Shown: positions 6,997 to 16,352, counted from the first letter of the stretch. The stretch is DNA of 64,000 nucleotides from an uncultured Clostridia bacterium (GCA_900016865.1 FIZI01000013.1:1-64000); one strand, 5' to 3'. Notes: a model not told the origin generated them from the sequence alone. Numbers and translations: made by a program.

Positions 6997-9363
6997 ATGC
7001 GTTACGGATACTTCGACGAGGATGCACGTGAGTATGTGGTTGAGAGGCCTGACACACCCGCCCCCTGGATCAACTACCTTGGAACTGATGAGTTTTGCAG
7101 CATAGTCTCTAATAACGCCGGTGGTTATTCGTTCTACAAGTCTCCAAAGTCAGGTCGCCTGACGCGGTTTAGGTTTAACAGCATCCCTATGGATAGGCCA
7201 GGCAGGTATGTGTACATACGCGATGACCTCGAAGGCAGTTATTGGTCTGCGTCCTGGCAGCCGGTAGGTAGAAGCCTGAACGATTACACGTGTGTCTGCC
7301 GCCATGGTTTGGGGTACAGCCGATTTTCTGCCGAATGCGAGCAAATCAAGTCCGATCTGCTGATATTCGTCCCGATAGATAAGCCTCACGAGATCTGGGA
7401 CTTGACTTTGACCAACGGCTCTGACCGTGAACGGACCTTGTCGCTCTTCACGTACACCGAATGGTGCTTCTGGGACATGCAGCAGGATCTCACGAATTTT
7501 CAGTATATACTCCACACATGCAAGACGGGCTTTTGCGAAGGTGTCATAGACTACACGTTGAGTCTATGGCCGCCCAGAGAGCCCAAGGCATTCGCTTTTT
7601 CGACTCTGCCTGTAGTCAGTTTCGATACTGATCGAGATGTGTTCATCGGGCCGCACAGGCATGAAGGGTGTCCGATTGCTGTTGAGAAGGGCGTTTGCTC
7701 CAATTCGATCGCGGTCGGCGGAACGCCGTGCGCGTCTCTTCACAGCAGGATTACTTTGGAGCCGGGCGAGCAGACAAGAGTCGTCTATGTTGTAGGTGTC
7801 GGAGATGCGCAGACTGAAGGGCTCCGCTACAAGAAATCGTACTCAGACCCGACAAATGTCGACGGAGAGTTCCGCAAGCTGCAGGATTATTGGAATAGTC
7901 GGCTGGAGGCGTTCCAGCTTAAGACTCCGTCTCGCGTCGTCAATGTCGCGGGCGGATTGTGGAACCAATACCAGTGCCATACGACCTTCAATTGGTCTCG
8001 ATCCGCTTCGTTCATTGAGGCGGGTGGGCGTGACGGACTCGGTTTTCGAGATACCAATCAGGATACTCTTGGCGTTGTTCACGCAGTAGGCGCGGCCGTC
8101 AAGTCGAGGCTGGTTGATCTCCTGAAGGGACAGCTCTCCTTCGGAGCAGCAATGCACTCCCTTCAGCCTCTTACCTGGGTACAAGGGACGCATAACGTCC
8201 CCGGAGAGGGGCGGATTTACTCGGACGATCACCTCTGGCTGCTGATCTCAGTCCCCGCGTACTTGAAGGAAACAGGAGATATGGATTTCTTGGACCTGAC
8301 GGTCCCTTATGCGGACGAGGGCGAGGATACAGTCTACGAACACCTCAAGGCAGCGCTTGAATACTCTTTTGGCAAGCGCGGCCCTCATGGCCTCCTGTTG
8401 GGACTGGCTGCAGACTGGAATGATTGCCTCAACCTTAAGGGGCGGGGCGAGAGTGTCTTTTCGACTCTGCTCTTTTACAAGGCACTCGCCGAGTTCATAG
8501 AGCTCGCTTCGAGGCTTGGCCGCAACGACGATGTCGACAAGTACACAACGTACATGGATCACATCAAGGCAAGCCTCGATCAATACGCCTGGGATGGCAA
8601 GTGGTTTCTCAGAGGCTATCTTGACTCGGGGAGGAAGCTCGGCAGCCTAGAGAGTGAGCAGTCGAAGATATTCCTCAACAGTCAGACGTGGGCAGTGATC
8701 TCCGGTGCCGCTGATCGGAGCAAGGCGACTATGGCGATGGACAGTGTTAATGACATGCTTGCAACTGAACGCGGCTTGATGTTGAATTTCCCGGCATTTA
8801 CGCGTCCGGACGATGAGATCGGCGCTGCCACAACGTTCCCGCCCGGATTGAAGGAGAATGCCAGCATATTCTGTCATACAAATGCGTGGGCTGTGATAGC
8901 TGAGGCGATGCTTGGTCGCGGAGACAGGGCGTTCAAGTACTATCTTTCGTACTTGCCTGCCATGAGAAATGACGATGCTGAGCTTCACTGCATGGAGCCT
9001 TATGTGTATTCGCAGTTTATTACCGGAAAGGAACACCCATACCACTTTGGGAGGGCTCACAACTCATGGCTTACGGGCACGGCTTCCTGGAGTTTCGTTG
9101 CTCTGTCTCAGTATATTCTCGGCATTCGCCCGAGCTACGACGGCTTGGTGATAGATCCGTGTTTGCCTTCGGACTTCCGATCTTATTCAGTTAGGAGGAT
9201 CTTCAGAGGCAGGCGGTTTGACATCGATGTCTTGAATCCTCATGGCGTCGCGCGTGGAGTGAGGTGCTTAACAGTCAACGGAAATGCTGTACAAGGCAAT
9301 ACTGTGCCTTTATCCGACGTGCGCGACAACAACCATGTCGTAGTCACCTTGGGCGACTGCTGA
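6997..9363 (+). CDS. GH94 cellobiose phosphorylase-like enzyme
   Basis: GH94 enzymes cleave beta-glucosides with phosphate to give glucose 1-phosphate, saving ATP in anaerobic cellulose users. AGGAGGGA at 6983-6990 selects ATG 6997 (788 aa), close to the length of clostridial cellobiose phosphorylase. The opening MRYGYFDEDAREYVVERPDT, then PWINYLGTDEFCSIVSNNAG, is characteristic of that subgroup. The sequence GLGFRDTNQD carries the general-acid Asp, and GTHNVPGEGRIYSDDHLW follows in the alpha/alpha barrel. There is no signal peptide, so it acts inside the cell on imported disaccharide. Related specificities (cellodextrin, laminaribiose) cannot be excluded. It lies behind the XRE switch. Confidence 0.92.
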   Translation: MRYGYFDEDAREYVVERPDTPAPWINYLGTDEFCSIVSNNAGGYSFYKSPKSGRLTRFRFNSIPMDRPGRYVYIRDDLEGSYWSASWQPVGRSLNDYTCVCRHGLGYSRFSAECEQIKSDLLIFVPIDKPHEIWDLTLTNGSDRERTLSLFTYTEWCFWDMQQDLTNFQYILHTCKTGFCEGVIDYTLSLWPPREPKAFAFSTLPVVSFDTDRDVFIGPHRHEGCPIAVEKGVCSNSIAVGGTPCASLHSRITLEPGEQTRVVYVVGVGDAQTEGLRYKKSYSDPTNVDGEFRKLQDYWNSRLEAFQLKTPSRVVNVAGGLWNQYQCHTTFNWSRSASFIEAGGRDGLGFRDTNQDTLGVVHAVGAAVKSRLVDLLKGQLSFGAAMHSLQPLTWVQGTHNVPGEGRIYSDDHLWLLISVPAYLKETGDMDFLDLTVPYADEGEDTVYEHLKAALEYSFGKRGPHGLLLGLAADWNDCLNLKGRGESVFSTLLFYKALAEFIELASRLGRNDDVDKYTTYMDHIKASLDQYAWDGKWFLRGYLDSGRKLGSLESEQSKIFLNSQTWAVISGAADRSKATMAMDSVNDMLATERGLMLNFPAFTRPDDEIGAATTFPPGLKENASIFCHTNAWAVIAEAMLGRGDRAFKYYLSYLPAMRNDDAELHCMEPYVYSQFITGKEHPYHFGRAHNSWLTGTASWSFVALSQYILGIRPSYDGLVIDPCLPSDFRSYSVRRIFRGRRFDIDVLNPHGVARGVRCLTVNGNAVQGNTVPLSDVRDNNHVVVTLGDC

Positions 9364-9370
9364 AATACAT

Positions 9371-9399
9371 GCAGCGACCTGTGCGAGGCAGGTCGCTGC
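9371..9399. terminator. Hairpin after the GH94 gene
   Basis: An 11-bp stem, GCAGCGACCTG (9371-9381) with CAGGTCGCTGC (9389-9399), encloses a 7-base loop eight bases after the GH94 stop. No U-tract follows. It lies between converging genes and could serve both. Confidence 0.6.
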
Positions 9400-9433
9400 G
9401 CAACGTCAAGGCGCTCTTGTCGGCTTGCAATTC

Positions 9434-9967
9434 CTATCTAGGAGGTATGCATATCAGGTCACCCACCTGTATCACGTTGGGATCGGAGATCTGCGGGTTG
9501 GCATTGATGAGGCTGTTGAGCGAGACTCCGAACCTCTGCGCGATCAGGAACAGGGTATCTCCAGCCCTTACTTGGTAGATCGTTCCGCCTGGGCACGGAG
9601 GCTGACCAGGTGAAGGAATGCAGATCACCTGACCTATCCTGAGCCTTTCGGGATCGATCCCTGGGTTTGCTCTGAGTATTGCTTCTACTGTTACTCCGAA
9701 CCTACGAGACAGAGCGAAGATCGTGTCGCCACTTCTGATCACGTATGGGAATCCCCCAGGGCACGGGCCCGGTGGCGGAGTAACCGGAATGCAGATCACC
9801 TGGCCGATTATCAGGTTTCCTGGGTCAACTCCCGGATTGGCTGCCACTAGAGCATCTATCGTTGTGCCAAAGCGTTGTGCGATCTGAAAATACGTATCTC
9901 CCGGCCTGATTCTGTAGAGGAAGCCCCCAGGGCAGGAAGGCATCTGACGAGTGTCGTTGAAGTCCAT
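9434..9967 (-). CDS. Triple LysM protein
   Basis: The 177-residue product consists of three LysM repeats at about 17-60, 76-118 and 133-176, each running from a YxIRPGDT-like start to an IGQVICIP-like end and separated by Pro/Gly/Cys linkers (CPGG in each). LysM domains bind N-acetylglucosamine in peptidoglycan. There is no classical signal peptide, as in several spore-coat LysM proteins such as SafA-like proteins, so a coat or cortex-interface role in the mother cell is plausible but inferred. AAGGGGG selects ATG 9967 over the overlapping GTG at 9979. A CATATAAT box lies a few dozen bases upstream, resembling sporulation-sigma -10 elements. Confidence 0.85.
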   Translation of the reverse strand: MDFNDTRQMPSCPGGFLYRIRPGDTYFQIAQRFGTTIDALVAANPGVDPGNLIIGQVICIPVTPPPGPCPGGFPYVIRSGDTIFALSRRFGVTVEAILRANPGIDPERLRIGQVICIPSPGQPPCPGGTIYQVRAGDTLFLIAQRFGVSLNSLINANPQISDPNVIQVGDLICIPPR

Positions 9968-10123
9968 ATGAGACTTCACCCCCTTCTTCGGACGTCTGTC
10001 ACTTCATTATATGTCCGTAAGTGCGGGGGTCACCGGTCTTAAGAGATATCGTGCCCTTGTCGAAAAGCCAATGGCACAGGCGGGCAGACATACTCTCCAC
10101 TGCACAGGCCGAAGTCAGCTCTG

Positions 10124-10684
10124 TTAAGCTATGCTGTCCTTGAGAAGCTTTAGTTGTTTGTGCCATTTAAGCAGATCCGCAAAGGAGATTCTATTGAGGC
10201 CGCTGGGAGAAGGCACCACGAAGTCTATGACTCCTTCCACTACGGAGGTAGGTTGCTGCCCGCATCTGATCGTCCTACGGCCCGAGAACTCCTTATATAC
10301 CTGTATTCCTTGGTAGCAGACGATCTTTGGCTCTAGCTCCTCAATCAAGCGTTTGAGCCGCCTGGATCCTGCTTTGTACTCGCTCTTTTTGATCTCTGCT
10401 GCCGATCGCGTAGGCCTAGCGACGATATTTGTGATGCCGTAGCCCAGCTCCAGGAGTAGAGATCCTTCTTCCGGCGAGTATTGCCTTGGGGTCAAGCCTG
10501 ATTCGAACAGCAACTTCCAGAATCGGTTTGAGTATCCGGCGAAGTGGTGGCCTGTTAAGGCAGAGCGTATCCCTGGATTGAAGCCGACAAAGAGGATCTG
10601 CAGCCCGGGTGCGACTATGTCTGGAACTTCTGATAGCTGCGATTTTTCACCTGGCTCACTGCTTTTTTTGCGATTAGACTGCAC
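10124..10684 (-). CDS. mug: Mismatch-specific uracil-DNA glycosylase (MUG-like)
   Basis: This repair enzyme removes uracil or thymine opposite guanine. The segment ILFVGFNPGIRSALTGHHFA carries the GxNPG catalytic motif, and VVPSPSGLNR carries the second motif near the C-terminus. The frame stays open to 10879 on the minus strand, but that extension is low-complexity and lacks family sequence. GGAGG eight bases before GTG 10684 gives a 186-residue protein of the usual size. It is divergent from serS and downstream of nothing obvious, so it is probably a single gene. Confidence 0.85.
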   Translation of the reverse strand: MQSNRKKSSEPGEKSQLSEVPDIVAPGLQILFVGFNPGIRSALTGHHFAGYSNRFWKLLFESGLTPRQYSPEEGSLLLELGYGITNIVARPTRSAAEIKKSEYKAGSRRLKRLIEELEPKIVCYQGIQVYKEFSGRRTIRCGQQPTSVVEGVIDFVVPSPSGLNRISFADLLKWHKQLKLLKDSIA

Positions 10685-10828
10685 TCGCAACACCTCCGCC
10701 AATGGTGTTCGCCACTCACTGTTGCAAGCCTCTTCGCGTTCGGTCGGTGCGGGCCGGGGATGTTCTGAGCTTGCTCGGTTGTTCCGACTTCGCCCTCTCT
10801 TGCGATACTGTCGACAAGTCCATATGGA

Positions 10829-10857
10829 TTGCCTGTTGCCAAGCTGAGTGATATAGT
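10829..10857 (+). promoter_or_regulatory. Candidate promoter for serS
   Basis: TTGCCT (10829-10834) and TATAGT (10852-10857) are 17 bases apart and would start transcription about 45 bases before serS. I looked for a T-box leader in this interval and saw none. Confidence 0.45.
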
Positions 10858-10909
10858 ACGCTAAAGACCTGATTGACAATACCTAAGACTCAAAAGAGGT
10901 GTTTATTCG

Positions 10910-12187
10910 ATGCTCGACATCAACCTGATTAGGCAAGACCCGGAGACCGTAAGGCAAGCTCTCCTCAAGCGAAATGTCTCAGTTGACTTCACAGAGCTGC
11001 TTCAATGGGATTCTGAGCGGAGGGAATTGATGAAGAAGGGTGACGACCTCCGCGCCAGACGGAACAAGGCCTCCGACGAGATACCTGCGATGAAGCGGCG
11101 GGGTGAAGATGTGAGCGCTGTTCTCAGTGAAATGAAGGCAGTGTCCGATCAGATCAAGGACATTGAGTCGCGGCTTTCAGATATAGAGATGAAGATCAAG
11201 CAGTTCATGGATGGCCTGCCCAACATACCTGATGATGATGTGCCCGCCGGAGGCAAGGAATGCAATACGGTAGTTCGTGTGTGGGGCGAGCAGCCCAAGT
11301 TTGACTTCGAACCAAAGGATCATATGGAACTCGCAGTATCCTTGGGGCTCGTAGACTACGAGCGTGGCGCCAAGCTTGGAGGAAGTGGGTTTTGGGTCTA
11401 TACAGGGCTTGGTGCGAGACTCGAGTGGGCACTGCTAAACTACTTCGTACAGGATCATATCAAGAACGGCTATGAGTTCTTGCTTCCACCTCACATTCTC
11501 ACCTACGAATGTGGGTATACCGCGGGACAGTTCCCGAAGTTCGAGGAAGATGTCTTTCACCTCAAAGCGGATGAGGGACGCGGTTTTCAGCAGTTCCTTC
11601 TCCCAACCGCAGAGACTGCTCTGGTCAATTTGCACAGAAACGAGATAATCCCAGAGTCGGAGTTGCCAAAACGCTACTTCGCATATACCCCATGCTATCG
11701 CAGGGAAGCAGGGAGCTACAGGACTCAGGAGAGAGGCATGATCCGTGGGCACCAGTTCAACAAGGTCGAGTTGTTCCAATACACCAAGCCTGAGGATTCG
11801 AGCGACGCCCTGGAAGAGCTGGTCGCCAGGGCTGAAGCGCTAGTACAGGGGCTTGGGTTGCACTACCGTGTGTCAAAACTCGCTGCTGAAGATATCAGTG
11901 CATCCATGGCAAAGACCTACGATATCGAGGTCTGGATACCGAGCATCAATGAGTACAAGGAAGTCAGCTCGGCATCTAACGCTAGAGATTATCAGGCACG
12001 CAGAGGTGCCATAAGGTTTAGGCGAGAGGATACGGGCAAGACCGAGTTCGTCCACACTTTGAACGCTTCCGGATTGGCAACAAGCAGATTGTTCCCCGCG
12101 ATTCTCGAACAAAACCAACAGGCTGATGGAAGCGTTGTGGTCCCGGAGGTGCTTCGGGAGATAGTCGGTACAGATGTCATACGGTGA
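10910..12187 (+). CDS. serS: Seryl-tRNA synthetase
   Basis: This class II synthetase charges tRNA-Ser with serine. Residues 1-105 form the long antiparallel coiled-coil arm that contacts the tRNA extra arm (MLDINLIRQDPETVRQAL at the start). The catalytic domain holds motif 2 (YRREAGSYRTQERGMIRGHQ) and motif 3 near the end (LNASGLATSRLFPAILE). At 425 aa it has the normal length. AAAGAGGTG precedes ATG 10910. It is followed after about 100 bp by a radical SAM gene with its own ribosome-binding site. Confidence 0.97.
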   Translation: MLDINLIRQDPETVRQALLKRNVSVDFTELLQWDSERRELMKKGDDLRARRNKASDEIPAMKRRGEDVSAVLSEMKAVSDQIKDIESRLSDIEMKIKQFMDGLPNIPDDDVPAGGKECNTVVRVWGEQPKFDFEPKDHMELAVSLGLVDYERGAKLGGSGFWVYTGLGARLEWALLNYFVQDHIKNGYEFLLPPHILTYECGYTAGQFPKFEEDVFHLKADEGRGFQQFLLPTAETALVNLHRNEIIPESELPKRYFAYTPCYRREAGSYRTQERGMIRGHQFNKVELFQYTKPEDSSDALEELVARAEALVQGLGLHYRVSKLAAEDISASMAKTYDIEVWIPSINEYKEVSSASNARDYQARRGAIRFRREDTGKTEFVHTLNASGLATSRLFPAILEQNQQADGSVVVPEVLREIVGTDVIR

Positions 12188-12286
12188 ATGAACACAGGCG
12201 ATATCTCTAATCCTTATAGGTGAGGATCAGATTGGGCAGGCCTCGGATGGGTAGCTATTGAGCCTGCCGACTGTGGAGGTACGCCT

Positions 12287-13657
12287 GTGCGGATTACTCT
12301 TGTAGAGCCTAGGGCACCCGGCCTGCACGTGTTCAGCAGGGTGAGGTTACCTAGGCTCGGTTTGCCATTGATGGCCACCATTCTCAGGGATCGAGGGCAT
12401 GACGTGCGTGTGGTCGTCGAGTCCATCAATGCGGTCCCTTTGGACTTCTTGGCTGATGCAGACCTAGTCGGGATCTCGACTACCACATCAACTGCTCCTA
12501 GGGCATACGCGCTGGCTGACTTGCTGAGGCAGTCCTGCAAGGGATTGCCGATAGTCATGGGAGGGCCTCACGCATCATTCTGCTTGGACGAGGCGCTTGA
12601 GCATGCAGACTACTGCGTTGTTGGGGAGGCTGAGGAGTCATTTCCCATGCTTGTTGATCGCATTGCGAACAAGCAGTCGGCTGTCGGAGTGCCTGGGGTC
12701 GCGTTTAGAGAAGGGTCCAGCATCTACGTCGGGCCGAAGGCTAGGCCGGTTCGGCTCGACAGCCTTCCGTTTCCAGACTTGAGCCTGATCGTCGGACATG
12801 AGCGCATGAACATGGCTCCTTTAGAAACCTCAAGAGGCTGTCCACACAGTTGCACGTTCTGTTCGGTAATACAGATGTTTGGTAGGGAATACAGACTGAG
12901 GGATGTTGTCTCAGTAGCGGATCATGTGGCGCGGCTGCCGTTCAGCCACGTTTTCTTCTATGACGACAACTTCACGGCATTGCCGGGCAGAACTCGCAGT
13001 CTCATGGAGGAGCTGATCAAGCGAGACAATCGCACGTGTTGGTCAGCCCAGGTTCGAGCAGATGCTGTATTGGATCCCGAACTCCTGCGCTTGATGTACA
13101 AGGCCGGATGCAGAGTGTTGCACATTGGATTTGAGAGCGTAAACGATGCTACGCTGGAGGAGTTTCAAAAGAGACTCAGTGTCAAGGAGACAGTAGAAGC
13201 CATACACATGATCCATGATCACGGTATTCGGATTCATGGCATGTTTGTGATCGGGAGCGACAACGACGACGCAGATACACCTCGACGCACTGTTGATTTC
13301 GCTCTCCGGCATGGAATAGATACTATTCAGCTGATGATGCTAACCCCGCTTCCCGGAACTTCGCTTTTTTCGTCAATGAAAGAACAGCACCGGCTGATAG
13401 TCTCTGAATGGCAATACTACGACGGGCATCATGTAGTTTTCAAACCGGCACGGATGAGTGCTTACGCCATGCAATATCAGGTCATGAAAGAGATGGCACG
13501 TTTCTACTCCCTCAAGCATTGCGCAGATTTGGCTGTGCGTTTTGACCTGCGCAATCTATTCTACAGACTGTATGGATGGCACACGATCAGGGATTGGCTG
13601 GCGGACAAGGCCAACCAGGCATATATGGCGTTCTTGAGAGACAGTTATTCAGCCTAG
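12287..13657 (+). CDS. B12-binding domain radical SAM protein
   Basis: The N-terminal 130 residues form a cobalamin-binding fold (ITLVEPRAPG, GISTTTSTAPRAYALADLLR, IVMGGPHASFCLDEALEHAD). They are followed by a radical SAM barrel with the cluster motif CPHSCTFCS at about residue 185 and a downstream FYDDNFTA segment. Such proteins use B12 and S-adenosylmethionine to methylate or rearrange unactivated carbons. The substrate cannot be told from sequence. GGAGGT at 12274-12279 selects GTG 12287 (456 aa). The neighbours, serS and DUF421, give no functional hint. Confidence 0.9.
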   Translation: MRITLVEPRAPGLHVFSRVRLPRLGLPLMATILRDRGHDVRVVVESINAVPLDFLADADLVGISTTTSTAPRAYALADLLRQSCKGLPIVMGGPHASFCLDEALEHADYCVVGEAEESFPMLVDRIANKQSAVGVPGVAFREGSSIYVGPKARPVRLDSLPFPDLSLIVGHERMNMAPLETSRGCPHSCTFCSVIQMFGREYRLRDVVSVADHVARLPFSHVFFYDDNFTALPGRTRSLMEELIKRDNRTCWSAQVRADAVLDPELLRLMYKAGCRVLHIGFESVNDATLEEFQKRLSVKETVEAIHMIHDHGIRIHGMFVIGSDNDDADTPRRTVDFALRHGIDTIQLMMLTPLPGTSLFSSMKEQHRLIVSEWQYYDGHHVVFKPARMSAYAMQYQVMKEMARFYSLKHCADLAVRFDLRNLFYRLYGWHTIRDWLADKANQAYMAFLRDSYSA

Positions 13658-13719
13658 TTACCCGGGCAGTATCTCAGATATGCTGGACTCAGGTTCTCAA
13701 TCTACAGGAGTTACGATCA

Positions 13720-14397
13720 ATGCTGATAGTCGTTGCTCGCGCACTCATTCTGTACATCCTCATAGTGGTCATTATGAGGATGATGGGCAAGAGGCAGGTG
13801 GGCCAGCTTCAACCCTCCGAGCTCGTTGTGGCAATACTCATTGCAGACCTGGCGGCTGTCCCGATGCAGGACAAAGATATACCGTTGCTCAACGGTGTAG
13901 TCCCTATTCTGGTCCTCATGGCTGCCGAAGTCGTTGCTTCCTTTTTGACTGTCCGCAGTGAGGTCGCCAGATCAGTGATCTCAGGCCGTCCCAGCATAAT
14001 CATCTCAGGCGGCAAGATCGTCTGGAATGAGCTGCAGGAGGCGAGGATTAGTCTCGACGATCTGCTCGAGCAGTTGCGAATGAAAGGATACCCGGACATA
14101 TCTGACGTTGAGTTTGCTGTCTTGGAAACGAGCGGGGAGGTCAGTGTGATCCCGAAGTCCCAGCGCAGGCCTGTTTGTCCTGCTGATTTGGGAATCGATA
14201 CTAGCTATGAGGGATTGCCTGTGACCCTGGTGGTTGATGGAAAGGTGAGAAAAAACAACCTACGTCTAGTCAACCTCACTGAGGAGTGGTTGAGGAGCGA
14301 GTTGGCAGCGAAGGGCGTGACCGATATCAACAGAGTGGGGCTGGCAAGTCTCAATACTGAGGGCCAGCTGTTTTATCAACTAATGGGTGATGAGTGA
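13720..14397 (+). CDS. DUF421 (YetF-family) membrane protein
   Basis: CAGGAG precedes ATG 13720, giving a 225-residue protein; the open frame further upstream overlaps the radical SAM gene and is not used. The N-terminal part has three membrane segments (VARALILYILIVVIMRMMGK; LVVAILIADLAAVPM; VVPILVLMAAEVVASFL). A conserved YetF C-terminal domain follows, with GRPSIIISGGK and ARISLDDLLEQLRMKG. Members are found in many spore formers and their biochemical role is unsettled. The stop overlaps the next gene by four bases (GTGA), so the two are coupled. Confidence 0.9.
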   Translation: MLIVVARALILYILIVVIMRMMGKRQVGQLQPSELVVAILIADLAAVPMQDKDIPLLNGVVPILVLMAAEVVASFLTVRSEVARSVISGRPSIIISGGKIVWNELQEARISLDDLLEQLRMKGYPDISDVEFAVLETSGEVSVIPKSQRRPVCPADLGIDTSYEGLPVTLVVDGKVRKNNLRLVNLTEEWLRSELAAKGVTDINRVGLASLNTEGQLFYQLMGDE

Positions 14398-14783
14398 AGC
14401 CTATGAGGATGATAGTAGGCGCCGTAGCTTTGATGATTGTAGTAGTTGTAGCAGGCGTGGCGTTTGAGCGCATTATGGCTGCTGAGGCAGAACGCATTCT
14501 GCACGCACTCCGAGATGTAGAGAAAGCAATCCTCGACAACCGTTTCGAAGAAGCGCTTGTGCTTCTGTCTCATGTCGAGGAGAGATGGGATCGGGTCGGC
14601 CGGACATGGCCGATAGTCGTCGATCATCATGACATAGATCACGTATCAGAAACACTGATTCGCCTTAGGCAGTATATGCGCTTTGGAGATGTGGAGAACA
14701 GCGTCGTCGAGCTGTCGGCTGCCGCGTATGCCGTTGGCAAAGTTGCAAGTAAGGAATCGTTCAGCCTTACGACTGTTTTTTGA
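14394..14783 (+). CDS. DUF4363 protein, partner of DUF421
   Basis: This 129-residue protein starts at GTG 14394 inside the stop of the DUF421 gene. It has one N-terminal membrane anchor (MIVGAVALMIVVVVAGVAF) and a helical extracytoplasmic part with LRDVEKAILDNRFEEALVLL and the WP..DHHDID segment typical of DUF4363. The DUF421-DUF4363 pairing recurs in clostridia, which suggests a shared membrane complex, but no activity is known. Confidence 0.8.
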   Translation: MKPMRMIVGAVALMIVVVVAGVAFERIMAAEAERILHALRDVEKAILDNRFEEALVLLSHVEERWDRVGRTWPIVVDHHDIDHVSETLIRLRQYMRFGDVENSVVELSAAAYAVGKVASKESFSLTTVF

Positions 14784-14794
14784 CAGGCGCTTGG

Positions 14795-14823
14795 TTGACG
14801 GGGTTGCCACATGTGAATATAAT
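14795..14823 (+). promoter_or_regulatory. Sigma-A promoter for the membrane LysM gene
   Basis: TTGACG (14795-14800) and TATAAT (14818-14823) are 17 bases apart. The predicted start point is about 14830, which rules out the in-frame ATG at 14829 as translation start and supports ATG 14868. The spacer contains CACATGTG (14808-14815), an 8-bp palindrome. Confidence 0.75.
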
Positions 14824-14867
14824 GGGCGATGAAGACTGAAATGCAGATTGGCTGGAGGTCATTTGCG

Positions 14868-15188
14868 ATGCGGTTGGACGAGCCTTTGGAGAAGCGGCTC
14901 GTGACATTGGCGGTTTGTGCTCAGTTGTTTGTGCTTGCATCCATCCTGGCGATGGTTTTTTTGTCAACTGCGGACCCGGCATTTGTTGCCGACGAACCTG
15001 ACAAGGACGTAGTTGTCTATGTAGTGCAGCCCGGAGATTCGTTGTGGACGATCGCTCAGCGGTTCCGCCCAGAGGAAAAGCCGGAGCTTGTTATTGCAGA
15101 AATCGTCTCAGAATCAAGGCTACCCGGGTATCATGTCCAAGCGTATCAACAGATTCGTATCCCGACTCGCAGATATCAGGATGGATGA
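14868..15188 (+). CDS. Membrane-anchored LysM protein
   Basis: Start ATG 14868 follows TGGAGGTC and lies downstream of a strong promoter; it yields 106 aa. One membrane segment at about 9-33 (RLVTLAVCAQLFVLASILAM) is followed by a short linker and a single LysM domain (YVVQPGDSLWTIAQRF through QIRIPTR). This layout matches small YneA-like LysM proteins that affect division or wall turnover. No LexA-type operator is seen at the promoter and lexA is not adjacent, so SOS control is not supported. Confidence 0.75.
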   Translation: MRLDEPLEKRLVTLAVCAQLFVLASILAMVFLSTADPAFVADEPDKDVVVYVVQPGDSLWTIAQRFRPEEKPELVIAEIVSESRLPGYHVQAYQQIRIPTRRYQDG

Positions 15189-15266
15189 TTTCCTTGATCG
15201 GCAGCCATAGCGACGTAGCAAAGCTGTCCTGTCTAATCGCAGGGCTTTATGCTTGGGGGTACAGCA

Positions 15267-16307
15267 GTGACGCAAGTCAGGGTCGACCTGTACAGTGATA
15301 CCATTACCAAGCCGACACCCGCCATGCGGCAGTTTATGTGCCAGGCGGACGTCGGAAATGAGCAGGAACGCGAGGACCCTACGGTCAATCGGCTCGTAGA
15401 GATGGTTTGCGAGCTGCTTGGCAAAGAGGATGCGATTTACCTGCCTTCTGGGACAATGTGCAATCAGATAGCTTTTAGGGTTCACTGTAGGCAGGGCGAT
15501 GAGATCATTATGGACGAGACGGCTCATCCGATCCATTCTGAGGCAGGCGGAGTTGCTGCTTTGAGCGGTGCGATGATACGGACTGTTCGAGGGGATAGAG
15601 GCATATTTACAGGCGACCAAGTCGAAGCGGCATTGCGCGATCCGACAGACAATCACAGCCCTAGGTCCAGGTTGGTGTCGATCGAGCAGACAACGAATCT
15701 TGGAGGCGGAGCTGTTTGGCCGCTGGAGACTGTCCGAGAAGTGTGCGAAGTCGCACACAACCACAGTCTAGCCACTCATATGGACGGAGCAAGGCTCCTC
15801 AATGCAGTAGTTGCTTCAGGAGTGCCTGCCCGTGAATACGCCAAGACTCTCGATTCGGTATGGATCGATTTCAGCAAGGGACTGGGGGCTCCAGTCGGCG
15901 CAGTGCTTGCTGGAAGCAGAGAGTTTGTCAGAGAAGCGTGGCGATTTAAGCATCAATTTGGCGGCGCTATGCGCCAGGCAGGAATCATCGCCGCCGCTTG
16001 CGTGTACGCATTGGAACATCATGTGGATCGGCTTCAGGAGGACCATGACAACGCCAGGCTGCTGGCAAATGGCTTGAGCAGCATCGATGGGATTACTGTT
16101 GAGCCCGTGGAGACCAATATCGTCTTTTTTGATATAGCAGGCTTGGGGATTACAGCTGCGGAGTTTTGCAATAGACTGCTTCAGAAGGGTGTAAGAATGA
16201 TTCCTGTAGCTTCTACTCGAATCCGGGCTGTGACTCACTTGGATGTCGACAAGGACGGCATAACGTTTGCAGTGGACGCCGCACACGATTGCGTTCGGGC
16301 GTTGTAG
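15267..16307 (+). CDS. ltaE: Low-specificity L-threonine aldolase
   Basis: This PLP enzyme splits L-threonine (and allo-threonine) into glycine and acetaldehyde. The PLP-binding lysine is in WIDFSKGLGAPVGAVLAGS; the substrate-side segments DLYSDTITKPTPAM, THMDGARLLNA and HQFGGAMRQAGIIAA are typical. GGGGG at 15255-15259 gives a seven-base spacing to GTG 15267 (346 aa); the ATG at 15249 lies before that site. It precedes the decarboxylase gene by about 45 bp and may be cotranscribed. Confidence 0.93.
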   Translation: MTQVRVDLYSDTITKPTPAMRQFMCQADVGNEQEREDPTVNRLVEMVCELLGKEDAIYLPSGTMCNQIAFRVHCRQGDEIIMDETAHPIHSEAGGVAALSGAMIRTVRGDRGIFTGDQVEAALRDPTDNHSPRSRLVSIEQTTNLGGGAVWPLETVREVCEVAHNHSLATHMDGARLLNAVVASGVPAREYAKTLDSVWIDFSKGLGAPVGAVLAGSREFVREAWRFKHQFGGAMRQAGIIAAACVYALEHHVDRLQEDHDNARLLANGLSSIDGITVEPVETNIVFFDIAGLGITAAEFCNRLLQKGVRMIPVASTRIRAVTHLDVDKDGITFAVDAAHDCVRAL

Positions 16308-16352
16308 TGTCCTTCGGAGTAGGGAGTAGCGAGTAGTATCGGAGGGTGATCA

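Noticed and set aside
10685-10879. 65-residue N-terminal extension of the uracil glycosylase
   Set aside because: The residues are unlike the family, and GGAGG precedes GTG 10684.
14795-14823. SOS (LexA) control of the small LysM gene by analogy with yneA
   Set aside because: The only palindrome at the promoter is CACATGTG, which does not match the GAAC-N4-GTTC operator, and lexA is not adjacent.
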